Source: Bombyx mori (taxonomy: Eukaryota; Arthropoda; Insecta; Lepidoptera; Bombycidae). From it: DNA of 64,000 nucleotides. The notes beneath the pieces are model-generated. The model made no database searches. It saw only the letters and a list, made by a program, of their open reading frames with translations, and was not told the DNA's origin. This document shows, piece by piece, positions 34,400 through 44,800 of the stretch. The stretch's first letter is position 1, and each line of letters begins with the position of its first letter. Location: assembly GCF_030269925.1 (NCBI RefSeq), contig NC_085110.1:7688001-7752000 (forward strand), written 5' to 3'. A program made the translations under genes and the position numbers.

Positions 34400-35861
34400 T
34401 ATGACTATTATTATTATTGTTGGGGTTGAATAAAGTAGCAGCGTTGGTCGGTATGGTTAAATTTGATTGAGATAACAATTTAATTAAAGTTGTAATTAAG
34501 TCTATTAAGTTCTGTTCACTCCGTTTGTCAGCATTGGGTGAGGTTTGTAATACACAACCATTAGAGGGTGCGGGCATGTTGTAATCCTTTACAATTGAAT
34601 TGTGAGCTTCACTGTCATAACCTTTATTAGGTTTAGGTGGGGTTCGTGGTTTAGAAACAACAGTTTTTTTATACGATAATATGCGTGATGGGGGTGAGCC
34701 GGGTACAATAGTATTGTCTGTTTGTAAAGTTTTATTCGGAATGGATGTTAAGACATCAGCATATGTTTTATTTATTATTGGGTGAAGTTTTGATGCTTCC
34801 ATGTATGATAGGTTGTTTTCAGCCATGGTAGTTTTTATTTCTTTTTGCCTAAAATATTCTGGGCATTTTTTGCTTGACGCAAAATGTAGCCCAGAACATA
34901 AGCAGCAAGAGCCCTGATCTTCCTCAATATTACAGCTATCACCGGTGTGACCTTGTCCACATTTATAGCATCTTGGTTTGGACCTGCATTTTGTTTTTGT
35001 GTGGCCAAAATGACAACAGTTATAGCACTGTATAGTTGGGTAAGTATATAGTTGTACAGGTAAAGAGTTAAAACACATAAAAACACGTTTAGGTAATACT
35101 TGGCCGTCAAATGTCAATACAACTGTTTGAGAAGGTTTCCAAGTTGGTTCATTATTTACAATTACCTTATAATTTAAACGTCTGACTTTAATTATATCAC
35201 CACATCCCATAGGCATATTAGTATTTTCCTTTATATCTTCGGGAGACCACTCAGTTGGAACTCCCCTTACTAATCCCATTCTAGTAATATTAAAGGTGGG
35301 TATATATGCTTTTAACTTATTTTCAGATAAACAATTTGACTGGAGAAAGCTGTTGGCGTCTAAATAATTATGAAAAGAAAGAGACATTTTGTTTCTTCCT
35401 ATCCTTTTCAAACTGCCATTTACAATTTTTTTAAAAGAATTTTTTTTTAAAAACCTGCCGAACACAATAGGATGCAGATTGGTGCCGTCGTCTTCCGCAG
35501 ACTGTATTTTATGAACATGCACAATGTAAGGGCCACGATCATTGCAATCATAATTAGTCCTGCCTATTTGTGTGGGAGCGTGGGAAGGAGAATTTACGTT
35601 ATCGGGAGTAGAAGATGGTAAATTATTCATGGGGACCTTTATAAACTCATCATTACAATGACAATCAGTGTTTTTTAATGCATCATTATTATGTTTCCTT
35701 TTCCTCTTATTACATTGCTTGCATATCCTATGAAGATAATTTCGTTTTAATTTTCGTTTGGATACCGACGAACAGTCGGAATCCATTCCAGATTCGTTAG
35801 AAATTGTAACAAATGCTCCCACAGGGGGCACTGTGCCCCCTGGGTCTGGCGGCTCGTTCAT
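34356..35861 (-). CDS. LINE ORF1: gag-like RNA-binding protein with three zinc knuckles
   Basis: 501 aa with no disruption. A basic N-terminal stretch (SKRKLKRNYLHRICKQCNKR) is followed by a middle domain and, at about residues 279-333, three consecutive knuckles: C-x2-C-x4-H-x4-C (CYNCCHFGH...), C-x2-C-x3-H-x4-C (CYKCGQGH...) and C-x2-C-x3-H-x6-C (CCLCSGLH...). This is the usual layout of gag-like ORF1 proteins of I/R1/jockey-group LINEs. It would coat the element RNA in a ribonucleoprotein. The ATG at 35861 is the first in frame. The 3' end overlaps ORF2. Confidence 0.9.
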   Translation of the reverse strand: MNEPPDPGGTVPPVGAFVTISNESGMDSDCSSVSKRKLKRNYLHRICKQCNKRKRKHNNDALKNTDCHCNDEFIKVPMNNLPSSTPDNVNSPSHAPTQIGRTNYDCNDRGPYIVHVHKIQSAEDDGTNLHPIVFGRFLKKNSFKKIVNGSLKRIGRNKMSLSFHNYLDANSFLQSNCLSENKLKAYIPTFNITRMGLVRGVPTEWSPEDIKENTNMPMGCGDIIKVRRLNYKVIVNNEPTWKPSQTVVLTFDGQVLPKRVFMCFNSLPVQLYTYPTIQCYNCCHFGHTKTKCRSKPRCYKCGQGHTGDSCNIEEDQGSCCLCSGLHFASSKKCPEYFRQKEIKTTMAENNLSYMEASKLHPIINKTYADVLTSIPNKTLQTDNTIVPGSPPSRILSYKKTVVSKPRTPPKPNKGYDSEAHNSIVKDYNMPAPSNGCVLQTSPNADKRSEQNLIDLITTLIKLLSQSNLTIPTNAATLFNPNNNNNSHNGQDSSMELQKYHK

Positions 35862-36055
35862 AAAAGTATTCAGAAAAAACTTACCCTACGTAGAAAAGAT
35901 AAATAATAAATATAGGAATAACACTAATCTAAAATTCACAACTTAGAACTATTCTGATTACTAATTACAATAAATCTACAATTTAATTTGAAAAAAATTT
36001 AAAAACCGCGCCCGCCAAGTTCGAACGTTTCCCGCGCTTTTTCGAGAAAATATTA

Positions 36056-36682
36056 TAGTCGGATTTTTAATTAGACGAAGCTAGCTGACAGTAGCTAATG
36101 TCACTTTGTGAAATAATGTTGCTATATTTAAAGTAATAGTGATGCGTTCAGTTCTCGTTCAATCACAAATGAACTATGAGTGTGAAGAGTTAATCATTAA
36201 TTTCAAACTATAAAAGAGTATTATTTATATTTTACAATAAAATTGTATTAGAGTGCTCCAATATATGTTGCTAGTAGTATGTAACTACAATCAGCTTTTT
36301 TATTTTCATTACCTACCTATAATTGTTATATTTTATACATCTATAATTTCAACTATATGATGTATTGGAAATATGACAGTCTTACAAGCTTCCTCGCAGT
36401 GTTTTTCTTAATTAAAACACTCGGTATTCAGTACAGCTAGATACTATAGGAACATAATATTTCGTCGAAAAATCATTGGTATGTACAAAGCACGCCTAAA
36501 ATTCGAACCCCGTACCCGATATCGGCAATTCGGCACACCAACTGTTCACTAGACAAGTGAACAATTTCATTAATTCAGGAGTTTTTTCAATCGTTCACTT
36601 TGTCACAACACTATTTTTATTTCATCAAAAACTGACAACACAGTAAACGTCAGTTGACTTCGTCTAATAAAAAATCCGACTA
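36056..36682. mobile_element. TA-flanked MITE next to TMCO1
   Basis: 627 bp with inverted ends TAGTCGGATTTTTAATTAGA and the complement of TCTAATAAAAAATCCGACTA, the repeat extending to CTGAC (about 35 bp). Flanked by TA on both sides (36054-36055, 36683-36684), as for Tc1/mariner-type MITEs. Interior AT-rich, no frame. It ends about 108 bp before the TMCO1 start codon, and the LINE at 30524-36043 abuts its other end. Confidence 0.75.
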
Positions 36683-36790
36683 TACTTATCTACTGTATCT
36701 ACATTATGTAGATTTATTCTCAAAACATTCGAAATAATAAATTTAAATTCATTTTAAGTGTATCTTTCATTAGACTAACGATTTTGCAAA

Positions 36791-39700
36791 ATGTGGAGCG
36801 ATTCTCTCTTAATAGTTTTCATCTCTATCTGCACTGCGTTCTTAGGAGAAGGTTAGAAATTCCATTTAATTTTCGCTTAATAAAAAATGGACTAGTTTCA
36901 TTAAATGCTATACGGTACAACTTTAAATTGAAGACCAAAATAAAACTAAAGAATTCCGTTTAACACAGATAGGTAATTAAGATTTGTGTTTTGGCTAATT
37001 AAGCAAAGGAGCTTATCAAGTGTGCATTTTTAAATTGGATTCATTTTAAATTTGACGTACAATGAGACCCAAAGTGCTTAATTTCAAAAACCAGCAATAC
37101 TCGTACACGATGTACTTTACAGGAAAAACTCTTATTAACTAATGTTTTTTAATCTTTAACTTTTAGGCTTAACATGGGTCTTAGTCTACAGAACGGAGAA
37201 ATATCAAAAACTGAAAGTGGAAGTCGAACGACAGAGTAAAAAATGTGAATAACTACTTTAATTTTGTCTTTATTTTTGTAGTTTTGAAATAATTTTTTTG
37301 TTTATTTAAGTACTTGTATCTTTAAACTGTCATGCTTAATTTTAGTAGAGAAACGTAAGGAAGCTCATGGAGACTCACTAGACAGACAACAAAAGAAAAA
37401 AATTGAAAGAGAAGAAGAGAGACTCAAAAACAATAACAGAGACTTGTCTTTGGTGAAAATGAAATCAATGTTTGCAATTGGTTTTGCTTTTACTGCCTTG
37501 CTCAGCATGTTTAATAGTATGTGAGTAATAATAGATACTTAAATGCTACTAAAATATATTTTATTCAATAAGCCTAACAAGGGCTACTCTATTTTTTATT
37601 TACTTAATGTTAAAAACATCATTTCCAGATTTGATGGCAGAGTAGTGGCTAAACTTCCATTTTATCCTATTTCATGGATTCAAGGTCTGAGCCATAGGAA
37701 TTTACCTGGTGATGATTACACAGATTGTTCTTTCATATTTTTGTACATTCTGTGTACAATGAGCATCAGGTAACGATCATTAGATAATCACCAACCATAG
37801 AATAGAAATATATTAGGGGTTAAAATATGAAATTGCCGATTTGTACTGAAAATTGAAATTGTTTTTTTTTCTTTCATTTAATATATTTATTTCATCAAAA
37901 TATTTATCATTATTATCTATACATTGCTGCCATCAAATAGGAAGGTCATTTATGCCTTTGCGATAGAACTATGTCCAGCAGTTGGCAGATGAAGGCTGAT
38001 GATGATGATGATGATGATAGAAATCTGGTGATCTAGATTCTACAAACTGTATGAAAGCATTTTGTACTGGCTCCTGGGAAGAAAACTTTTTATTAAGTAT
38101 AAAATTGTCCAAATCACAAAAAAATGGTAGTCCATTGGAGCAAGGTCTGGTGAATATGGAGGGTGACAAATGGTTTCTAATTGCAGTTCCTGTAGAGTTA
38201 AAACGGTTTCTCGTGCTGTATGAGGTCACATGTTATCATGGAGGAATATTGGTGAAGATCGACTCATAAGTCAGCTGTTTCACTGCAAATTTGTCTATCA
38301 TTGTTCGGAGTTCGGCACATAAGACATCTGCTGTTATTGCTTGACCAGATCGGAAAAAGCTATAGTGAATAACACCATGCTGAGACCACCAAACAGTTAC
38401 AATTACCTTTTTATTGGTAAGCTTTGCGTTAGGACACTGTTGCCGCGTTTGGCCTGGGGTCAGCCATTGCATTTTTCGCTTATGGTTATCGTAAAGAATC
38501 TACTTTTGATCACATGTCACAATTCGATCCAATATTCCTTCATTTCTGTATCGATTCAACAAGGCAACACAAGTTTCAATACGTGTTCCTTTCTGCAGAT
38601 CAGTCAAATCATAAGGCACCCATTTTTCATATTTTTTTATTTTATTGATTTGACGCAAATGAGTCAATATTGTTGGTAAGGTAACGTTAAACCATACCGC
38701 TACTTCCTGGGTAGTTTGGCTCGGATCAGCTTCCACCATCTGTTTCAATTCATTATTATTCACATGTGTGGGCGGTCTTCCATGTGGTTCTTTCTTCAAA
38801 TCAAAATTTCCATCACAAAAGCGTTTTAACCAAAATCGCACTTTTTAGCAGTCTCCTTTCCAAACGCAGCATTGATATTGCGAGCTCTTTCTGCAGCGTT
38901 AGTTCCACGTCGTCGAACTCTTATTAAAAAATCACTCAAATTTTCGAAGTATCTATCGTTCTTGTCTAAGCTGAATAAAAAAAACAACTGAAAGTCGAGA
39001 ATCGAATGTTGCACATTTTTTAAAAGAAGAACCCCATAGGTACCATTTAAAAAAAGTTTCACTCAAAAATCTCAAAATATGAAGGTTCTATGTCAATTCG
39101 AAGTACCTATTACAATAAAATGGCAATTTCATACTTTAACCCTTATTTTATATTATTTTAAATGAACTAATATCTCTTTAAACTCTCGGCTAGAATATTT
39201 TATGAAATCGCATGAGTTTTCTGGTCTGGTTTCTCTTACATCTTTTATGTATGTTGGTTGAATAACTATGTATTTAAATTTTTTAAATATAATTTAAATA
39301 TGTTTTTTAGAAATCTAAATAATAAGACAATAGAATTGCTTTATAGTGAAATATTTTCTTAGTCCAAATATTTTATACTAATATTATAAATGCGAAAGTA
39401 ACTTTGTCTAAGTAATTTTCATGCCAAAACTACTAAACCAATATAAATGAAATTTGGTACACATGAGTCGTCTATTATCAAAGGTGGCAATCTGTGCATT
39501 TGGACAAAAAAATGTTATTGATATTTCAATACAGATTGATTTGAATATAATCGTCTCCTTCAAAGAATACGGTTCAAAACCTGCATTAAATAAAGGTTAA
39601 TAGTTAACCTGTTATTTATATAAGATGTCGTTCCGAAGAGTTTTGTGACTGCCAATGGAATACAAAGTCAATAATTCGTTTTTCTGATTTACCAATAATT

Positions 39701-41780
39701 GTCCAAAAGTCAGATTGCCGGCTTTGATAATAGTCGACTCACATATAGTCTAGAAGAGCCTGATAAAGAAAATAGGCTTCTTTCTAATACGAAAAAGGGT
39801 TGTAAAGCGTGGTAAAGTGTTGAATGGAAGGGATGAAAAGTTGTATGGAAATATCGTCATTTGTAGAGTTAAAACTTAAAACTTATTTTATGGGCTTTGG
39901 ATTCGATATAAAAAAATATGACATTAAGCTTCAGAATAACACATATATGTACTTTATAAAAATATAGTGTAAAGTCAAGTAAAAAGCAATAAGTGACAAG
40001 TAAAAGGGAAAAAAAATGCCACCTGAAAGTTATTTTTGCGTGCCTCGCAAAAACTGTTGGAGTTACACTTACCGTAAAATGGGGTAAATAGGGACAAAAT
40101 CGAACTTCAGATTGAATTTTAAAATAGTTACAATTAAATAGTCACTGCTCAACGTTGCGGATACTACACGGATCGTATAGTAATCATTGACCAAATGAAG
40201 CACCAGCGCTTCTAGCACACAAGTTTACGAGTCCATAATGATGTTTTGAAAGTTATGAAGTGGGTACATAAAAAAAGCGAAGTGCTTGAGATTACCCATT
40301 TTTCGTATTCTTAGTCGTTTGTGTTCTCAGTCTTGCTTTATCTTGCCCAATACTTTGAACACACTTTGTCTGTGTTATCTTGTTTCGACATTATTCCCGA
40401 TTACAATGTTACGCTCTCGCCGTTAAATGGATGTGGAAACTGCGACAAAGGCGGTTGTTTTGCTTCAAAAGGGAGAATCGCAAAGACCGGTTGCTATTCG
40501 CCTTGGCGTGTCACGGCGCGCTGTTCGAAACGTATGGGAACGATTCCAAAGGCAGGCAGTGTAGCTAGAAGACCTGGATCAGGAAGAGTTCGAGCCACAA
40601 CCGCACTAGAATACTGCTACATCCGATTGACACCGCGCCGGGACCGCTCAATAACCACCCGGACCTCATAATCCCGGCTGAGGCAGTCCACTGGCACATC
40701 CCTTACTGATTGCACCATTCGGAATCGACTCCACGACGGACGGGGAACGAACCAGGATGCGTTATCCGTTTAAAATTGACAAGGGCTCACCGGGAAGCAC
40801 GTTTGAGGTTTGCACGTGAGGATTTGGGCTGGGCTATGGACAATTGAAGAACAGCCTACTCTTTACGGACGAGTGCAAGATCAAATTTTTTTCAAGAAAA
40901 GAGAAGGAGGACGTTTTACTGAACCATGCATGCACGGAACTGACTGTTTTGGGGCCCAAGTGTAATGATATGGGACGGGCCATAAGCTTGTTAGGCAAAA
41001 CAGAGCTGGTGATGTTAACGAAGGGACTATCACTTAAGCCAGTTACGTCGAGCACGTAATCTGATCTCACGTCATGCCATATTCACAAAGGGTGGGTGAT
41101 ATTTGTGTAAGAACAACGCTTGTGCGCATACAGCTCGTGTCACTCAGGGCATTCTCTGATGCCAATATTTCAGTTTTACCTTGGCCAGCGATGAGTTCCG
41201 ATCTCAACCCGGTTGTGCATCTATGAGATCAATTGAAACTAAGTCTCAAAGAAATCCATAGCCAAGTCAATAGTCAGCACGACCTCATAAACGCCCTTAA
41301 ACTCTGTTGGCAACAAATACCCGACCAAAACATCACTCATCTGATCGAGAGTTTTTCGATAGGCTCAGATAGTGCATACGAAGCAAAGGAGGTCCTACTC
41401 GATGCTAAAGGAAAATTCCCGGCAAAAAAACAAGTGGATAATTTTTTTTATTGACAGTTACCTAGTACTCATTTCTCGAAAGGGTATTTATGTTTAATAT
41501 GATCAAATTAAACAATTTAAATTTTATTTTGCGTTTACATAATATGTAAAACCCTAATTTAAGGTTGACGAAACGTAAAACATATTAAATTTCTAAATGC
41601 ATATAAATTATGGGACAAAAAATAGTGGGTCCTATTTTGATTTGAGTAGTTTAATAATTGTATAATAATTATTCTTGTTTCAGACAAAACATACAAAAGT
41701 TGCTTGGTTTTGCACCTTCTCGAGCTGCTTCAAAACAAGGTGGTGCTCTATTTGCTGCACCTCAGACACAATTCAAATGA
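36791..41780 (+). CDS. TMCO1: TMCO1 homologue, ER calcium-leak channel
   Basis: Five exons: 36791-36851, 37167-37244, 37346-37520, 37629-37769, 41684-41780. All junctions are GT-AG with matching phases, giving 183 aa, near the human length of 188. Exon 1 gives the first membrane segment (SLLIVFISICTAFLGEG). Exons 2-3 give the charged coiled coil (KYQKLKVEVERQSKK, QQKKKIEREEERLKNNNRDL) and the second segment (MFAIGFAFTALLSMFNS). Exon 4 gives DGRVVAKLPF, QGLSHRNLPGDD and the third hydrophobic part. Exon 5 gives the QNIQKLLGFAPSRAA tail. The family is highly conserved; it sits in the ER membrane, limits calcium overfilling and joins the multipass translocon. The last intron (3.9 kb) is filled with dead transposons. 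The frame is intact. Confidence 0.95.
37816..39143 (-). mobile_element. mariner element, decayed
   Basis: Inverted ends GGGGTTAAAATATGAAATTG (left) and complement of CAATTTCATACTTTAACCC (right) with TA-rich flanks, inside TMCO1 intron 4 in antisense. A LINE-type tail with a (GAT)n run (about 37945-38020) is inserted near its 3' end. Confidence 0.8.
38200..39062 (-). pseudogene. mariner transposase pseudogene
   Basis: Pieces in several frames. N-terminal ARNINAAFGKETAKKC-type block (38826-39062). Then RFCDGNFDLKKEPHGRPP, QEVAVWFNVTLPTILTHL and the first catalytic block IVTCDQK (38500-38841). Then VWWSQHGVIHYSF (38236-38472), and near 38230 a frame-broken HDN...PHTARET, the second catalytic block. 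Stops and frameshifts separate them, so it is inactive. Confidence 0.88.
39380..39790. repeat. Helitron-like fragment with a long internal hairpin
   Basis: Starts with TATACTAATATTATAAATGC, a sequence I recall at the 5' end of many lepidopteran Helitron-type repeats. Two blocks, about 39462-39515 and 39705-39754 (sharing TATTATCAAAG and GGACAA), are imperfect reverse complements about 290 bp apart. No terminal CTAG end is visible. In TMCO1 intron 4. Confidence 0.45.
40330..41455 (+). pseudogene. Tc1-like transposase pseudogene
   Basis: Blocks in shifting frames: KGRIAKTGCYSPW, VWERFQ(R)xGSVARRPGSGR and TTALE-YIRLT-RRDRSITTRT (paired-type N-terminal domain), then DLNPVVHLWDQLK (usually DLNPIEHLWD) and LKEIHSQVNSQHDL. 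Multiple stops and frameshifts; dead. Terminal repeats are not convincing; the element may span about 40070-41650. In TMCO1 intron 4, sense. Confidence 0.8.
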
Positions 41781-41821
41781 GGTTTTAAATTAAATATCGA
41801 ATTTTTGTAGTTTTAAGTTAT

Positions 41822-41827
41822 AATAAA
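41822..41827 (+). terminator. Poly(A) signal of TMCO1
   Basis: AATAAA 41 nt after the TMCO1 stop. Cleavage downstream of it would fall at or beyond the FOXRED1 stop codon on the other strand (41858-41860). Confidence 0.6.
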
Positions 41828-41857
41828 TAGATATTATCATTGATTATTTATTTTAGT

Positions 41858-44800
41858 TCAATAAGCATTGCATTCCATCATAGGTTGATCAGTTAATAAT
41901 CTGTCAAATCCAAGCCTTGTCAAGTCGATAGTATTGAACTGACTGTCTATGATTAGTTCCGTTAGAGCTCTTCCCAAACCCGGAGCATGTTGACAACCTG
42001 AGAAAAACATTGTTTTCATTAAAAATAAAAAAAGGTTAGAATGTGTATGATATTACTGTCTACAAATCAGTATCAAATGAAACCACATTTATAAGTGATG
42101 AGTGAATGAGGTTATCCAGATGAATATGGCCTCCCGTAGAATTGTAACAAGTAACAACGGATACTAAGTAAAATTGATTTCCGCCATTTTATTTTTATTT
42201 ATTTTTTATTGCCTTTGTAGGCAGACGAGCAAACGGCTCATTTGATGGTGAGTGGTTACCGTCACTCATGGACGTCAGCAACGCCTGGGGAGAGCCAAGC
42301 TACTGCCTACTGTTTACGATACGGAAAATACTGTAAATTAGGAGTGGGTAATATCGGTTTTGCCGCGTATCGAATCGTATCTATATATCGAGGATCAATA
42401 TCGGATATTGAATCTATATATTTTCTGAATCTATATATTGATGGATGCTAGTAGATTTTCTCGATTCATGATATTTGAGATTTGAAACGATACGCTGATA
42501 TAATATCGTAGTAGATATAGATTTAAGTCAACGTTATACGGTTGGTTTTCTGATATCAATTTATGATATGATCTTAAAGTAATAAAAAGAACATGAAAAT
42601 AAAAATATCAAAAAAACTTTCCTTCATGCTTTTACCAGGCTTAGGACTGGCTACATTATTTTCAGTTTTTAGTATTTTGTGTCTTAATTTAAAATTACAA
42701 AATATACCAAAAGAGTGTAGATTTCAAAAGTTTAATACAAACACAAGAAATAAACTCAATTATTTGGATTAAACTAAAAATAGAAAAATGTGTACTTTAA
42801 AAATCAAACACAAAAAACTTTTAAGTATTTATAAACACTTGTCCAAAAATTCTAGTTCAAGGTCAAAGCGAGTGAAATTAAATTCAACGATGCAAATAGG
42901 CTATACTGCATTCAAGTTAGGGTCGAAAGTTGAAACTTCTTTCCTTAATTGTATCCTGCTGATACGCTAAGAATAATCTACAGACATATGGACTTAAATA
43001 TAAGGTTTACAATTGTATGGATAATGCCTGTTTCTGTTTCATTCATCACATGATATCCCTATCGTGCGCTCACTCACTCTGGCCGATTCGATACGAACCA
43101 AACGAATATTGCTGATATTAACGAATCGGTACGATATGCCGATGCGCATCACATCGAGCAATATCGTGTATCGGCTGATATCGAAATATAGATTTCGATT
43201 CACGAATCGGTCCGATATGGCGATGCGCATCACATCGAGCAATATCGTGTATCGGCTGATATCGATATATAGATTTCGTGCGGGGCGATATCGGATTCAA
43301 CGATATTGCTGCGATATATAGATATTGAATCTATATACGATTTATATCACCCACTCCTACTGTAAATTAATCACGAAGGTTAGATTGTTTTAAATAATAT
43401 TGTTTTTTTTTATTACTAGATAGGCAGATAAACACATGGTTCATGGCCCATGGTGTTAAGTGGTTAGATATTCTATAGACGACAGAATAAAAAGTGTCCC
43501 TACCAAACTTTGAGATACGAGGTCGCAGCCTTAATTGTATTATATATTATATATTCCACTCTTCAAGCCGCAACACATTACTGCTTCGCGACAAAATGGG
43601 CAGGGTGTGTGATCCGTTATGTTAAATGAATGTTGTCCTACTTACACTATAAATTAAGAATTAGTGTCAATGGAAACAGTAGCCATGTTTACTGCCCTAG
43701 TTAGGAGTAAACTTTTAAATACGAAAATATTTTTTTAAATAATACAAAAAAGTTATTAGGTTGGTATAGGTTTAGTACATTTAAAATGGTAAGGGTTACT
43801 AACAAACCTAAATTAATTTTGTGGTTGATGAAATTTGTTAGAGTTTGTGTAGACCTGTATCAATCATCATTGATTGATCGTGGCTCAAGCAACACCTAAA
43901 TGCTATGTCAGAATCGCACTTCTCTTTTTATATCTATGTTTTTATATTTTTCTATTTCTACATCTGTCATGTCGTAGTTCGCCGTTGGGTCTTGGCACTT
44001 GAAAGTTTTTTTTTTTTTTTTTTTTGCCGTTGTAGTCAGACGGGCATACGACCCACCTGATGGTGAGTGGTTACCCTCGCCCATGGACTTCAGCAATGCC
44101 AGGGGCAGAGCCAGGCCGCTGCCTACCGCTTAATACTCTCCACAAGCCTCGTTTGAAGAAGGACATGTCATAGCGCTCGGGAAACACCGTGGAGGGGAGC
44201 TCATTCCATAGCCGGATGGTACGTGGCAAAAAAGACTGGAAACGCACTGTGGATGACCGCAGTGGCTCCAGTTAGTATGGATGAACTCTACTCCGGTGGC
44301 GGGCGGTGCGATGGTAAAAACGAGATGCTGGTATCATCTCGAACAATTCCTCAGAGCACTCCCCATGGAACATACGGTATAAGTAACGCAGCAACTAACG
44401 GGTGACGATCGACTAATAGATCAGAACAATATAACATAAGTATGACCCAGACTTAGATCATGACATTCGACTCTACATAGTCTTTAGAAATTATCTACAG
44501 TAGGTAAATATGCGAATGAGAACGACTATCGACTTACAAATCAAACCTTTTATAGTTCAACAATCGATCAACACAGGTCTACACAATTTATAAATATGAA
44601 ATGTGTATTTACCTAGCTGACCAAATCCTGCAGCAATATACAAATTATTATGATAAGGATGTGGTCCCAATATTCCTGAATTGTCGTATGTGGTGCAATC
44701 ATAATACAAACTGCTATGGCTTTGTACCTAGAAACCATTGATATAATGTTATATTTTATTATGTTAGTTATAGGAGCAATTACAGTAACGTTTTTTTTTA

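Larger units (their letters stand above)
30524..36043 (-). mobile_element. Full-length two-ORF LINE (I-like, with RNase H)
   Basis: 5520 bp on the minus strand, flanked by the perfect 11-bp duplication GAGAAAATATT (30513-30523, 36044-36054). The 3' end is a simple (AAG)n repeat (30524-30540 read in reverse) rather than poly-A, as in the I clade, whose members end in short tandem repeats. Two overlapping, fully open frames (gag-like ORF1, then EN-RT-RNase H ORF2) follow a short GC-rich 5' UTR (about 35862-36043). Intact frames and a perfect duplication indicate a recent and perhaps still competent copy. Clade assignment (I/LOA/R1 group) is from domain order. Confidence 0.93.

Noticed and set aside
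37543..37773. 76-codon frame read as a separate small gene
   Set aside because: It is TMCO1 exon 4 with intron read-through upstream.
43064..43321. Repetitive 60-85-codon frames on both strands
   Set aside because: By-products of the 81-bp tandem repeat, whose period is a multiple of three.
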